Assembly: GCA_026874595.1 (NCBI GenBank)
Contig: CM049316.1
Span: 59,839,676 to 59,903,675 of the forward strand
DNA from: Sipunculus nudus
Taxonomy: Eukaryota > Annelida > Sipuncula > Golfingiida > Sipunculidae
Direction: 5' to 3'
DNA length: 64,000 nucleotides
The position numbers and the translations under genes are program-made. Position 1 is the first letter of the stretch; each line of letters begins with the position of its first letter. The notes beneath the pieces were generated by a model. That model saw only the letters and a program-made list of their open reading frames with translations, made no database searches and was not told where the DNA came from. Of the stretch, positions 13,001 through 28,000 are shown one piece after another.

Positions 13001-16000
13001 ACCGATCATGGCAAGTTGTTCCATTGTACCAGCAAATGATGCCAGCAGGTGAGTAATAAGTTCAAAGGTCTCCTTCTGGACCTCAGATGACTCAAACAGC
13101 TGAAAAATACAAGTAATTATAACACTGTTTCATATTTCTGCATTGAGTACATGAGGAATACTAGAGCCAATATAACAAACCAGTCTCATGGGCAGAGTAC
13201 CTAGTAGTCAGTCTGAAGGTTGAGCTAGTGTTTATTAAGGTATCAAGCTTAGAACACTATTTTAAATTCTGTTTTGCTTACACATACCCATCAATTCAAC
13301 ACAAGATCTGAGCCTGACATATTATAACCTTATATTAACTATATATTTATCTATAATATGTTAATGGACCATGGGATCTGTAGCTCAGATTAAAGTAAAG
13401 AAATTTCTACATTTAGCATATTTTTTATAAAATCAGGATTGTTATGAAAATTACACCTTTCATTTTTTCATACAGTTTTGCAAATACCCAAGCATATGCT
13501 GCCCATCCTGCTACCAAACAGGTATAGCCTCCTATTTTTATTAATTATATTTACTGAATAGTGTGTTCAGTGTCTGTAAGCCAATAAAATTGGGGTGATC
13601 AGTTCTGCCATGCTAATGACAGTCTAGCAGCATATGAACAGTAAACTGTATTAAGTATATGTGTTATTGCACAAATGTGAGAGAAATGCAAACTTGCAGT
13701 ACCTGTGCCTCTCCTGTTTTGGGCACCAGAACCTCCTGTAATAACTGTAGAGCTTCATTGACCAGATTCTCAAACAACATTGGCTGCAAATATAAAAATA
13801 ATAATTTTCATAGTTACCTACAGTAATACCTCCACTGCTTATCAGTGCCATCTGGTATTAAGTTTTGAAACAAGTCTTTTATCTCACTTGTTAATGTTAA
13901 TATTTAATTGATTTTCAAATACAACTGCTATTCATGATAGTGCCAACTTATTACTACTATGTGCCTCATTACATAAATTAATTGCCTCGCTGGCAGGGTA
14001 GGCATTCATCTGTGTTTGTGTGTATGTTGTGTGACTACATGAGTAATCATGAACGGAGTCTCGTGAAATTTTCAGAACATTTTGTAAATGGGCCAAAGAC
14101 GAATTAATTAGATTTTAGTGTGGCACATGAGTTGGATTCTTGAACATCATCAAGGAATATTCACAAATGTACAGTTACTTGTGCATGAATGAGCCTTGGA
14201 GACAGGATCAATAAGTGAACACAAACATGTTTTTCGGAGCATCCCACAATAGGGACCCCTCCCATTCTTTGATTATCATTTTAATGAAGGCATGTAAAGA
14301 ATTTTCAAAGAATAAATCTTGATTAAAACATGTTGGAATGTGACTTGAATATGGCTGAAATCTGGTCTATCACTGTCTCCAGGACATCTTGACCATGGAG
14401 CTCTGTCAGTAGACATTTCTTACCAGCTGTGTGGTCCCTCCTTTCTCATCGTCTTCATCAACACTCCATGTTTCTCTCACTGGTAACAACTTCACGCCTG
14501 TAGTGTACAGAGCACAAAGATTACTTGAATACATATAACCTTACCTTTCTCTCAGTTTAATTTCATATGCACAGAGGATGCAAGGCTTTCAGTTTCATCT
14601 GATTCTATCTGTATATGTGTGTATGAGAGATATTCATTTATAACTGTAAAATTTTCATTTAAATAAAACTTATACATAGGCATGTTCTGTAAAACTGCCA
14701 TTTTTCTGACTGAATTCACACACATATTTTAAACACTCCAGCTAGGGTGTCCACTGCTCATGCAGTGGTTTTACACTGCAGCCATTCTATGTCTCCTTCG
14801 TTTTAACTGCTGCTTTATTTAGCTATTTTTATGAGGTCTCAAAATCAAGGCTGCCACATGGCCAAGAGCCAGACCAACAACCATAGGATGTCATGGGTTT
14901 GAAACATTGAGTTGGATGCACAATGGAATACTATGCTCTCATTGGTCTGATTACAATTCTTTGCTCTGTGTAAGCCCTGGTGGTGACACCAAGAGAATCT
15001 CACGATACAAAGCAGTGGTTAAAACAAAGGAAAATATAGAACGACTGCTCTGTAAAACCGCTGCGTGAGAAGTGTAATGGTTCTCAAGTTCTGAGAGATT
15101 AATTAACTGTATCTGGCAGCATCTGGATGACAATTCCCCTCCCCATCCCCTACACTGTGCCTGTGTGATATCATGCTGATAATAACACATGCAGAATACT
15201 GATAGTGATGATGATAATGTTAATTTGACTGTTGTTAAAAATCCAGTACAAAATAGCAAACTAACAATAGAGAAGTTGTGCTTGTTTTTAGACACTTTCT
15301 AGATATGCTAAAAATTTGCTGAAATTATAAAGATAAAAAAGCAAGTGTATTGAATACATTTTGCTTAATTTTAGATTTTTGATATGCACAAAAAAATACT
15401 AGAACACCACAGATTGGCACAATTTTGCATTTTTCTGGATGGAACAAGTGCATTTACCAGTCTAAATAATACAAAGAATAAGACCAAATGACATTACCAT
15501 CAATAGCTTGCTTCAACAGGAGACTGACACATCTGGCCCTCAGGTCAAACACTAAATGTTGGATGACTTCACAGGATTCTGGGGGAAGTTCTAGTGGTGA
15601 CAAGGAACTCACACAAGCCCTGAAGGTAGAAAAATGAAAATTGATTTAAATAATATGTACTGAACTAGAACTTATCTTCACAAAAAATTCACTTCTAATC
15701 ACTAATCTGGGTAAGATTAACCAGTTTAAAAAGTTAATTTTTTATGGATTTCTTACCTGACTTACTGCAAAAAGCACAGTTTATTATATATTATTTATAT
15801 AATAATATTTAATTTTATAATAATATATGTTATTTCAATTTATCATATAGGTTGGTTTTAAATAAATGTCCAAGAAGTTAAATTTTGGTGTTAATCCATG
15901 CAAAAAATCCTGGAATGAGTGTTTTATGGGTTTTTATAGCACATTTGTTTACACAGGGATGTTGCATGTGAAGATATGGACGTCTTTGGAGTGAGAGTTG

Positions 16001-19000
16001 GGAAATCACAGATAACAATGACTTCACTCCACAAGGTGTCAGAAAATCAATGTACAGCATGAGGGCCATTGTTGTTATTCTCTGTGTTTAAAGTCAAGGG
16101 CAGCAATACCATGATGTCCAAAGTTGTTTTCTAATTATTTTCAATTAAAAAGTTCCCAGGAGTAACACAGGTTTAATAAACATTCCAGGGCACCAACTTT
16201 GAAAACACTATTTGGCACAGTGTTTGTGTCCCCATATTGCATGCTTTTTTCAATTATTAATATTACCTCTGTCAAGGAAGTTGTTTTCTACCATATCTGT
16301 TTGCCTGTTAGGACAAAAACACTAGATGAAGGCCAAGATCCTGTAGGATTGTTTTCCCCTTGGTGGAGGTATGTGCTCTACTCAGCGCTATTTGTAGTGC
16401 TTCTTTTAACTGGCTCTGGTATTTCAGTGAAATAAACTACGGAAACAACCTCTGACCTGATGTGTCGCAGACAGACGGGGTGCCAGGATGCTGGGGAGTC
16501 CCGCTTATTCTCCGGCCAGACTCCGTACTTGTTCTCACCACCGATGCCACCTGGTGGTGACTCTTGGAGAAACGCTGACCTCACAAGGTTACAGTACATT
16601 TCCACCACCTCTAGGACCATTTGCTGTAAATAAATAATATAAATATATAATATTGTATTCAATCTTATGAGGACTTTTTTTCTTTTTTTTTTATAAGGAA
16701 ATGTGAACAGTTAAGAAAGAATTTCAAAACTGTCAGAAAATTTTATTTATTAATTTATTCATAATCTTTTAATATTTTATAATTTTTTATGTTTTCTTGT
16801 ACTTTCAGATTTACAAAATAATGATTTTAAAAAATTTAAACAAACTGATGCACCATTTGCTCACGGAAGACTATTTAGTTTTAATCACAGCTAGCAACTT
16901 TGAGCTTATGATTTAGTTATTAATTGAGATCTGAATTTGCAAGAGAGAATTTAACTTTATCATTCAACTTATATTTGAAGAATTGTGATTTTTATATTTC
17001 AAAACACCATAGCAGAAGAAGCAAGTTTCATATACTTGAAAAAATTGGCCATGTATATATGTTCTTCCCACTGGAAGTAATATTAATTAGTAACAGCCAG
17101 CATACCTTTGATGATTTCTTGACTGAAATTGAAAAAGTACCAACTGGTCAGTTCAATAGGTGTTTAAACAAGTAACTGACCGTCGTTTCTGAATTTTAAG
17201 AAGATCATCTCAGATGCACTGAACTTAACATAATTTCAAAGACTGATTAAGAACCAGGATATACAGAATGTCAAATCCACAGAATATTGATGATATGTCT
17301 CACCTTGAATTCTATCTGTTTACTGGCAGGAATTTTCACGGGTTGATCTTTGCTCTGAAAGGTCAAGGTCGAACAGGTTATTTGTAATTTTTCTAGTAGC
17401 ATGAACATTGATATCCTCAAATTATTTATCAAAGTTAATAATAAAGGGTGCATTTATGAAGATATTTTCACACTGACATTGATTTTCAGCTCCATTAATC
17501 TTGAGTCTCTCATGCTGAATTTGAGACTGAATTATTTGTTAATGATACTGGTGATAAATATGAAAAATGAGCTATTTGAATTCATATTTTGAAATCAATA
17601 AGAACCTGTGTTGAAGATCACTGATCAACATGCTGACAAATATTTAATAGGAGATTTGTCCCTATTTATCCTTATGACTGCTAAAATGGCTTTGATATAT
17701 GGATTAAATATGACACAGGATATATCATACAAACTTTTTTTCATGATAGTCAACATTTAATTTGAATGTTGTTAAGTCAAATTATACACACAACTGCTGC
17801 ATGAGAATTTGCATATTGTGATAAGTATAAATTATATTTAGAAAGCTACAAATAATGATGATACCTGTTTAAGCAGTTTTCCTGTGAAGTAAGCCTGACC
17901 AAACCTCCACAGATCAGGCAGCTGCTCAGCCAACATGTTACTCAGTAGTTCAACAAACTGAACCCTAGGGGGCGATCTACCACCTATTGTCAAACAAAAT
18001 TACAAGTAAAATATACAGAACACAGGAACTTTAATCAGTTTATATAATGCATAATTTTATTTTATATTTACAAATATAAATGTACTTTAATGAAGGTTGA
18101 ATTCATTGCAGTATGTTCACTATCATTAGCCTTTTCTCCACTTAACATTTTTGTAAGGATAAGTCATTACCTACGATCTTATAAAGGAGGATTACGGCAA
18201 CCATAAATATAAGAAGTTATATTATGGTAGCCTTCTGAATTTTATGTTTTATATGCATGAGGCTATGAATAATCCAATGTATAAACCTGTATCATTTTTA
18301 TTTAATTATTACAAAAACTAGAGAATTGAAGGACATGTTTACTGACCAGACTTCCAGATGTGTGATGGCAGTCTGGTACTGCAGACAGGGTATGGAAAAA
18401 TTTGGGTATGACTTTAAATAGACATGTGGCTGAAACTAGAGAAAATACATTACTTTACTTACCAGATTTCCAGGCCTGTGATGAGAGTCTGGTACTGCAG
18501 ACAGGATATGGAAAAGTTTGGTTGTGGCTTTAAACAGATGTGCAGCATAAACAAGAGAAAATAAGGTAATTTACTTACTAGATTTCCAGGCCTGTGATGA
18601 CCGTCTGGTACTGTGGACAGGGATTGGAAAAGTCTGGGTGTGGCTTTAAATACATGTGTGGCTTAAACTTGAGAAAACACAGTACTTTACTTACCAGACT
18701 TCCAGGCCTGTGACAACAGTCTGGGTGTGGCTTCAAATAGATGTGAAGCTTAAACTGGAGATAATACAGTACTTTACTTACCAGATTTCCAGGCCTGAGT
18801 TGACATTCTGGTACTTGGTACAGCTGCTTCAGGATCAGCTTCCAGCTCTGCCTTCTCTGAAAACATTTATATAACAATACAATTTAATTTCACAAGATGC
18901 CAGAAGAGAGGAAAGTTTATTCCTTATGCCCCTTAAATCTTGTTCCTTCAAACACCAGCACTCCAATAACAAGGGCCCAAGGACCCAATGCTGACTTATG

Positions 19001-22000
19001 ATTTGTTCCCATACAACAAAACTGTAAAACCTAGAATTACTTTCAAACAGAAAACTTTATGATATCTAAAAGTTGATTACCACTGGAAAAACCTGCAGAG
19101 AATAGTGTAGAAGATAGGCAGTTCAGAGATAAATTTCTATAATATTGAACAATTTGCCATTTGAGATTTGTATTTCAGGCATAAACCTCCAGTAAAAGTA
19201 AAAACTTGGCATGATTACAGAGATATTACAGTGCATACATGATGAATACACTTTTACTTCTCTAGTGGTATGTACAATGCCTGTACACAAGCTGATCACT
19301 CTGTAATGACTGCTAAGAGGTGAAAATAAAACAAAAGTCCCTAATAAAATCATATTTGATGCAAAAAATTACCATGTAACCTACTTCAAGAAATGAATAT
19401 ATGTGGGTGAAACAAGGTGAAAATGCACACTCAACTCCACAAAGGACTTAAATAAGGGTCTCAGAAGTGTGTATAAATATGTTAAAGCATATGTCTTTAG
19501 ATATAGAAGACCTCTGGCCATTTTTCTATTAATTAATTAACCCATACTATGGTTTTAATATAGGTGTTTAAGTTTTGACATTATAATTTATATATTTGTA
19601 ATTTGATCATCATTCAATTTACAAAAAAAGTATATGTCCAGTTGTTATCAATAAAGTTTTCTATTCAATATACTACTGGGCCACAAATCAAAGCAATGTT
19701 AAATATGGAATGTTTTGTAAATTTATTGACTGAGAAATATTCATGTAAAATTAAATTGTTAATAGATAAATTCATAAAATGTTACAACCTCTATAAAATA
19801 ATGTATAGGCATTTATATTACATGTTCTGTCATTTATTTTACCAACTTTTCCATCTCCGATTCATCACATAATTATATCAGACAAGCTATATTCATAAAT
19901 TACCAGGAGCAGATAGGATCATTGAATGGTTTCCTGAGAGAAAAATTATGATTTAAAATTATGATCTTACATAACAACATAGGATCCAAGGATTTTAAAA
20001 TTGAGGACATTATGATCAAAATACTATCTGGATTTAACTATTCATGTATATCTTCTAAGCTATTGAATACTTACCTTTAATTAAGTGCTGTTCTAGACAT
20101 CCATTAAGCAGGTTACAAGTCCATTTCTTCCTGTTGATGAGACAGTTCCACGCTGGGTCACCAGGTGTCCCTAGGTGCATTAAGTACCTGAAAACAAAGA
20201 ATGTTCTACAGTTACTGTTACTTATTAGATTCACATGACTCTGGACTTATAATACAGTAAGCTGGTGTTGCTCACATGATAAATAGATCACAAAAGTTTT
20301 GGTCTTAGCAATGGTCTTAATTCTGTCCAATTTATGTGCACTTAACAAGCTAACATATACATATAAACAAGCCCAGTCACAACAGCTGTCATGGATATCT
20401 TTGATATCCTCACATGGTACATGCAGGTCAGTAGCATCCTAAAGCTTGGCCTTTATGACCGCCTCAAACTTTGTGTTAGTGTTACGCAGGTTAAGAATGC
20501 TACCCTGAAGGTCAGACCCCCATTGCAAGATGCAGATAAAAGACAATACAATGGAAGTCAGATCCCTGTCACATGAAGCACTCTGTATAATATATAAGCT
20601 TTGCTCACAGAGGCCAAGACCTGAAGAGCCATGGCTTATTTCAATAAAAGCCTGACTGAATTGCCATATCAAACTTGTGTGACCCCATGAGCAGAACTCT
20701 GGTTTCAGACTGTAGGCTTCATAGAGATATTTACAAAGCAGGCCACACAGTCATGCAGGGAGTACTGGTCAATGACCTAAAGCAAGTCAGATTACACACC
20801 TGTGGCACAGGAAATTGGTCATGATCATGTCTGTATTATCAATTCTGGGCCTGTATGTGCCCAAGCCAACTTATAGCTGGGAAGATCCAAGATTTTGTTG
20901 GGGGGGGGGGGGGGGGGGCTATTTACAGTTACTATGAGGAAGTAATTCCCTAAAAATGATCCATAACTGAGTGGGCAGGGTGGTTACCCAAAAAAATATG
21001 GGGAATCCAGTGCAAAGTAATTTTATCCTGGGGAGGGGGGGGGTTAGTTATACCCCTGAATCCCCTACCTGGATCTGCCCCTGTATAAATCAAAAAGACG
21101 CTTAACTGGGTCCAAACAAGAAACATGGAAGTGTATGGTGTGTCAAACCCTCAACAGATAATATTCAAAATATGTAAACAAATGATTAGTCACTGACGGT
21201 GTATAAAGCAATAATAAAAAATAATCACTTTGGAGGTCATGTAAAAATAAGATCTCTTACCTGACTATACGCTTCTGCTCATCAACTGTAGAAGGCAATG
21301 TCATCAGTTTGTCATGAAGCATGTCACGGAAAGTTGCAATTCTATTCTCAACTTCCTGGTACACTAAAGAGGAAGCAAAATTTCCATTAGAAATAAAGCG
21401 TCTTCATCATATTGCAACACAAAATACAAGCAATGAACGAGAAAATGACACAGTGAAGTACCATAAAATTAGTGTTTAAATTTTAGACACAGCAGAAATT
21501 ATAATATGCAAGCTTTAAAATTATATGAACATATTCAAAATGTCTTTCCCAAATTTTACTAAAATAAGACCAGCATTTCAACTATTTTATTAAGATAAGA
21601 CCCAAGATTTCATTATTTCTAAGAACTTAATTAAATAAATAAGCAGAGTGATATGTTAATGAAGGAGTGTTGAGTCAGTTGGTCTAATGGGTGCCCAACA
21701 ATTGCAACTTACCCTTTTTAAATAGCTGAATATCAGTTTCACCAAACAGTGACTTAGCTCTGCTGTAGTCTGTTATCACAAGATCATAGTCCTCCTGGAG
21801 TTACAAAGTACAAAATACAGTCAAACATGGAGTATCTGTTATAATGTTATAAACATTCTTATCATAATATAAATTAAATTTTAATTAAATTTTCTTTACA
21901 CAAATTTCTGCGATGGAAAAAATTGTTATTTAAGCAATGATAGCAGCTCACATAACACAGGGGTCAAGAAATCAATGAATCTGATGAATTAATTCAATCA

Positions 22001-25000
22001 ATTAAATTAATGAAGAAAAAAGAGAACTTGACTATACTGGAAATTAAGGTTCTCATGAAATTAATTTTGGGAGTTACCACACATGGGACAACCAGATTTG
22101 TACAACTTTACCCAGTCAGGTGCATTTAAAGGGAGTCCTGCAAACTGTCATTCAATTTATGATAAGTTGAATACCAGGTGATCAGGAACCTGTGCTACAC
22201 AGTATGATTTTATGAGCCAGTATATTCTAGATGTTGAATTAACTAGTGGTATACACATCACTCTACATGCGACATCCAGGTTTAAGTGTGAACACAAAAT
22301 GGCAGCCCCCATGAGTGGTTTTGAAATTGGCAGAAAACAAGAGACCCATGGGTCATGGCACTCAGCTGAATTTTTTTAAATTATAGCAAATGAAAATTAT
22401 AGCTGATTTTTTTAATCATGTTAGGTGAGTTAATATCTTTCCTTATTTTTTTACAAAGTGCATTATGTTCAGGCCCATAACTTCAGAAAATACACAACAC
22501 TGACATAATTATGCCAAAAAGAAACAAAACCAGTCTTGTGGTTTTGATATTAGGCAGTCTTGAAGTGTAACAATAGTTTTTTTTTTTATGGGAAATTGAG
22601 GTTTTTGTTTAATTTCTCAAAGGAAGGAAGTTGCAGTGACCCAGTTTTAGGTTTTGAAGGAGAACTTAGGGACATCTAACTGTATTTTGACTTTCGGATA
22701 TGCAGGTCCGTTTCAAAAATTGCCCTGTAAATGTATGATCACCCAGACAACAAGGCAGATGGATGATGGATAATGGCTATAGCTCAGATGACTTATTGTC
22801 AGCTGAGCTAAACACCTGTCAGGGTTTTATAAGGGCATGGGCATGTGACAGAGACTGCAGAAAGACTGATGGCATTGGAAAAGTTTAGTGCAAAAAATTT
22901 TATTTAAATACCAAAATCCTCAAACTATTGTACATTGAATTAATGATCTTTTGAAGTTATTTCTTAATAAATCTGAAAACAATCTCAGTCATCAGTTACC
23001 AAATAAAAATGTTCCCACTGATTTTTGTAAATGACTCAATACTGATAAAATTACAAGTACAGTGCATTTGATACAACAATGCAACACCTTTTTAATGTTC
23101 TTCTCAATGGTACAAGGCAGGTTGAACAGGAACTTGAACCTGTGCAGGACCCCTAATGCATTCCTTGTAGCATCTGCTTTGTCTTTTCTTCCCAAAACCT
23201 CATCAAACAGGACATTAGCTGAACCACTGGCCTCTGTATCAGAATAATGCATTAAAATGGTTGAATCAGTAATCTGTAGACATGAAAGGAAAATATTCAT
23301 TCACTTGGAAACTATCTGTTATTCAAAATGAAAATATATTTAAATTATGATAACTGCAGTGTGTATCAAATTATTAATGTAAAAATATATGGTAACCTTT
23401 TACAGATAAGAAATATGAAGAAGAAAATTTAATAAGACATATTAAGTATCATCTAATTTGCATCACAACTGCAATATATTACTAACTATTTATAGGAAAC
23501 ATAAACTTTTCCATTCAAATATGAAATGTAGTCACTGATGACTTTGAAGTGGAAGCCAATGTTGAAGATGACAAAAAAGATAATACAGAAGCTTCAGGGT
23601 GTATGTGTTATCATCCCTGCTGGACTTTACGCTGATACCTTAATTTATATTTCTGGTTACTCACGGTTAAGTACGGACTCCAGTTTGGATGTAATGCCAC
23701 CTCCTGGACTGTTAACTAGATCTTCCGACAATTTCCCATGCATATCTGCAGATAGTTTAAACTGATGCTATATGCTCACTAACATATTTAACGGTGTGAA
23801 CATTAACCATGACAAGAGCATTCACAATTATCTACAACATAAAAACAAGACTGAAACAGTATACCTCTCTTGTTGGATACCTCATATTTATATATTTATA
23901 TATATTTATATATATTATATATAGTTTATCATATTTATGCTTTGAAGTATGTGGTCCTATGACTATGTGCATGGTTATAGTTGTTTGTGCACATTTTTAC
24001 AGGCTGCATATAAAAGCGGACCGAACTTTCTCTCTAGTGAAGCTTTCTTTTCAAGCAAAGCAGTGGGAACACCATGTGTGGCATCAACATTGGTTCAAAT
24101 CCAGGACCATCCTAATATTTTCCCCTGAGCAAAAAGTTTCTGTAACATAATGGGGGCTAATCCAAAATTAAGCCCAATTTTTGGGCATGGGGGACAGTGG
24201 TTTAAGTGTTTTGAGTAACGACCGTTAACCTAGTTAACCAAAAAGTGCAACTTCTGGGATAATTGATCCTGTTCTGATATCAGAATGCTCTTAAATTCTT
24301 TATAGGGGGTGTTTAATGGGATGCTCATTAAAGCAAACCAAACTGTCTCGCTATGAAGCTTGCTTTTCTAGTGAAGCAGTTGGAACACTGGACATGTGCA
24401 CCATCGACATAGGTTCGAATCATGGATCAGCCTGATATTTTCCTTTGAGCAATATGTTTCTGTAGAACAATATGAAGATACTTCTGACAAAATGCGTGCT
24501 ATAAATATACTCCAACAACTTAACCTTATTTGAGCTACCCTCAGTTCCTGATATAACTGATCATAGATCTATAACCAGTTAATATTAAAGGACCTTGCTG
24601 CCCATGGAATGTGTAGTTGCTAGATGAGTATGGTTAACCGCCTAGGCTTTACTTTACCTGCTAGTGCCTTCTGACAGTCTATGAATGTAGTCAGGTTGCT
24701 TTTTAGGAATGCTTGTGGTCCTTCATGTCTCTGTACTGCCTTCCTCTTCAGGTAGGCCAGGCCAGCCTTCAGATCATCAAAACTAAAACAGAAACCAAAT
24801 ATATTTAGCATTAAGATCCAAATAACATCCATGCATATGATTACTCTCATGCAGATCATAAGTACATCTGTCCACAACTAAATATCACAGAATTTTGTTA
24901 AAACATTTTACTTTAAATATTGATAACATTTTACTGTCAGATTTTTGTGTGTGTGTATTTTAGACTTTGGGGAGGAGACTATGAATTATCATATTTAAAT

Positions 25001-28000
25001 CATGTTTATTATATTATAATTATCATATATTAAATGCATGTAAATGAGATATAAAAAGAAATATTTTTCAACAGATCTGAACTTATAGCTTCAAGTACCA
25101 ACATCAACAAGGGACCTATGGGTCACGACGCTCAGCTGTTATATATGATAAAAAAATATTATTTAGAAATGAGGCACATGTGCATGTGTGGTAATTTATA
25201 TAAGCTGTATTATGAGTTTTTGTTGTTTAGCTTATGTATGATTTTGATAGTACCTTTGGAGACAGGGAAGAGGATTTATTTCATTCATTTTATTAACAAA
25301 TGGAGTACTATTGTCACACAGATTTTGACTTGGCCATATAACTTATAAGCAGAACATATAATATAAGAGTTTAACTATTTGTTAAAAAAAATTACAAATA
25401 TTGTCCCAAATATAATTTTTATTAAAAATAATAAGAGAATCATATGATTTTTTAAAATGAAATATAACTGATATGATTATTAAAATAATATTAAAGAATA
25501 TATTCATGAATGCACTCATGAATACATTTTGAAAGTATTTGCACGAGTATTCATATACTTTCATTTTTACCTGAATTCCCATTCTTTATGCAAGAAATTT
25601 TATAATGGAGTATATAATCATATTCGTATTTAAATACAATTACAAAGTATTCGCACCATGTCTGGTATTTATTCAGTTTTCACCAAACAATGATGTTGAG
25701 AATCCAGAATATACAAAATTCACACATTTAAATAATGATCATAAGTACCTGGTTTTATGGCTTTTATTTATATTAAAAAATAACTGTAAAAAATTCATTT
25801 TGGACTAATTTCACATCAATGTACACACTAGACACAGTAGGAATCTAGATTAATATTATCAACTGCTTCTTTGTCTATCATTAATTTCCTTCATATGATC
25901 CCTAATGATTAGTAATGAATAATATGATTTACTTCTTTATCATTAAAATTGAACTGAAAAATGCCATAGGTGACTGCATGGTGTTATTTTGAATATGTGA
26001 CATTCTACCCATCGATACAAGATTCTTATATCATCAGTAACTGCAAGTTAATTTCCTGTTATTATAAACTAACAAATTCCTTTTCTATTTTTCTTTAATT
26101 TGTCATTAAAAATCAATAAAAATTTATTAATTTATTGTTTATTGTTATGTTGTTGGTTAAAACTACTAGATGAGTTGGGTTGGACACCTGGATCAACTGT
26201 GGCTGGCCATAAGCTGCCTGGATTCCTGTATGCCTCGCCTCAAGCGTGCATAATTTGATGAAAGGTCAACAAGGTCAACATACAGGTGACTCAAGAGGGG
26301 CTGGAGAGAGCCAAAGTCTGACAGGGTATCATAAAAAACATTAATAAAAATTACGATTTTTGGCCAATTTCTTTCAGCTTGCTAAACTAAAAAGCTGAAA
26401 TCCTTATGTGTGCATGATATGAAAATTATATCAACAGTGCTCACAGGACACAAACGTGCCATGGTCACAGTTGGGCAAAATTTAAGGTACTAATTTTATA
26501 TTTATACTAATAACTTATAAAATTTGAAAAATTCAGAACTAATTTTGGGTATTCAATTGAATCTTGATTAAAAAATGTTACATCCCTGACAAAAAAATCT
26601 CTAGCTTCAGCAATGCCCTTGTTAAGGGAGTAAATATATTTCTTGATTTTTTACAAAGTGCATTATGTTTGGGCCCATAACTTAAAACAATTAAGCAATA
26701 CTGACATCATTCTGGCATGTGCATAGAGAATGAAAAATATGTATATTATTTATGATTAAAGTCAGATCAGTGGTTTTGATATTAGGCAGTCTTGAAGTGT
26801 AACAATGGGTTTTTAATTGAAAAATGAAGTTTTTCATTAATATCTCAAAGGTATTAAGTCCTAGTGACCAAATTCTTGGCATGGTAGGGGATTTTGGAGA
26901 CATCTAACTGTATGCCAAATTTAAGGAACTTAGAGCTGAAGCTGGGGAGCTGAGCTCTTGCAAACTGCATAATACTAGCTTGATGTAAACAATATGTTAC
27001 ATGGTGCTTGAAAACTTGATTAAAATCTACAGTTTTTGATCAACTGGTTTCAAATTTTTGGTGTTAACAGTTGAAATGCTAACAAAAACATGCTGTGAAA
27101 ATTAAATCAACAGTACTTAAAGGAAAAAAACGTGCCATGGTCAAAGTTGGGCAAAATTTAAGGTACCAATTTTTTATTTTTATTAATATTTTAAAAAATT
27201 TAAAAGATTTTCATCTAATTTTGGTTATACAATTTAATTTTGATTAATTAAAGTTATATTACTGGAAAAAAGGTCCATAGCTTTAACATTTTTTGTGTTA
27301 AGTGATCAAATATCCTTCCTGATTTTTTACAAAATGCATTATGTTTGGGCCCATAACTTTTTTAAATTAAATAATACAGACATAATTTCTGGCATGTACA
27401 TAGGAACTATATAGAGGAATATTTATGATAAATATGAGGAAAAACAGATGAGTGGTTTTGATATTAGGCAGTCCTGAAGTGTGAAAATAGGTTTTTAATA
27501 TAAAATTGAGGTTTTTCCTTAATTTCTCAAAGGAAAGAGGTTGCAAAGACCCAGTTTTCGGCTTGGTAGGAGATCTTGGGGACATCTAACATTATGCCGA
27601 ATTTTGGATTCCTAGGTCTTACGGTTTCAAAACGTGCCACATCTACGGACGGACGGACGGACGGACGGACGGACAGACGGACGGACGACGGACAATGGAC
27701 CACGACTATAGCTCAGATGACTTATAGTCAGCTGAGCTAATAAAAGGAAGGTAACTATTTATTGACCAATAAAACTACTAGTTCAAATAATATACCGGGG
27801 TGAAGAACAAAGTTGTGGCAACAAAATTATAGTAAATCCTACAAAGAGAGATCATCAGTTTTCCAAGACACCATGATAATCATTTTGACCAGTTATGAAG
27901 CTGACATCTATATTAATACAGAGAACCAATCTGCATTAAGACAACTGAACATTGCACCGCTATTTTCATAATTTAAACTGATACCCCATTTACCTAGTTC

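Noticed and set aside
18578-18877. 99-codon minus-strand open frame through the exon 12 array
   Set aside because: It reads through GT donors and introns of the tandem array; only 18782-18856 fits Sec5.
26691-27585. Two similar minus-strand open frames ([10 protein letters not shown]..., [10 protein letters not shown]...)
   Set aside because: They are antisense readings of two units of a dispersed repeat; similarity reflects the repeat, not a protein family.
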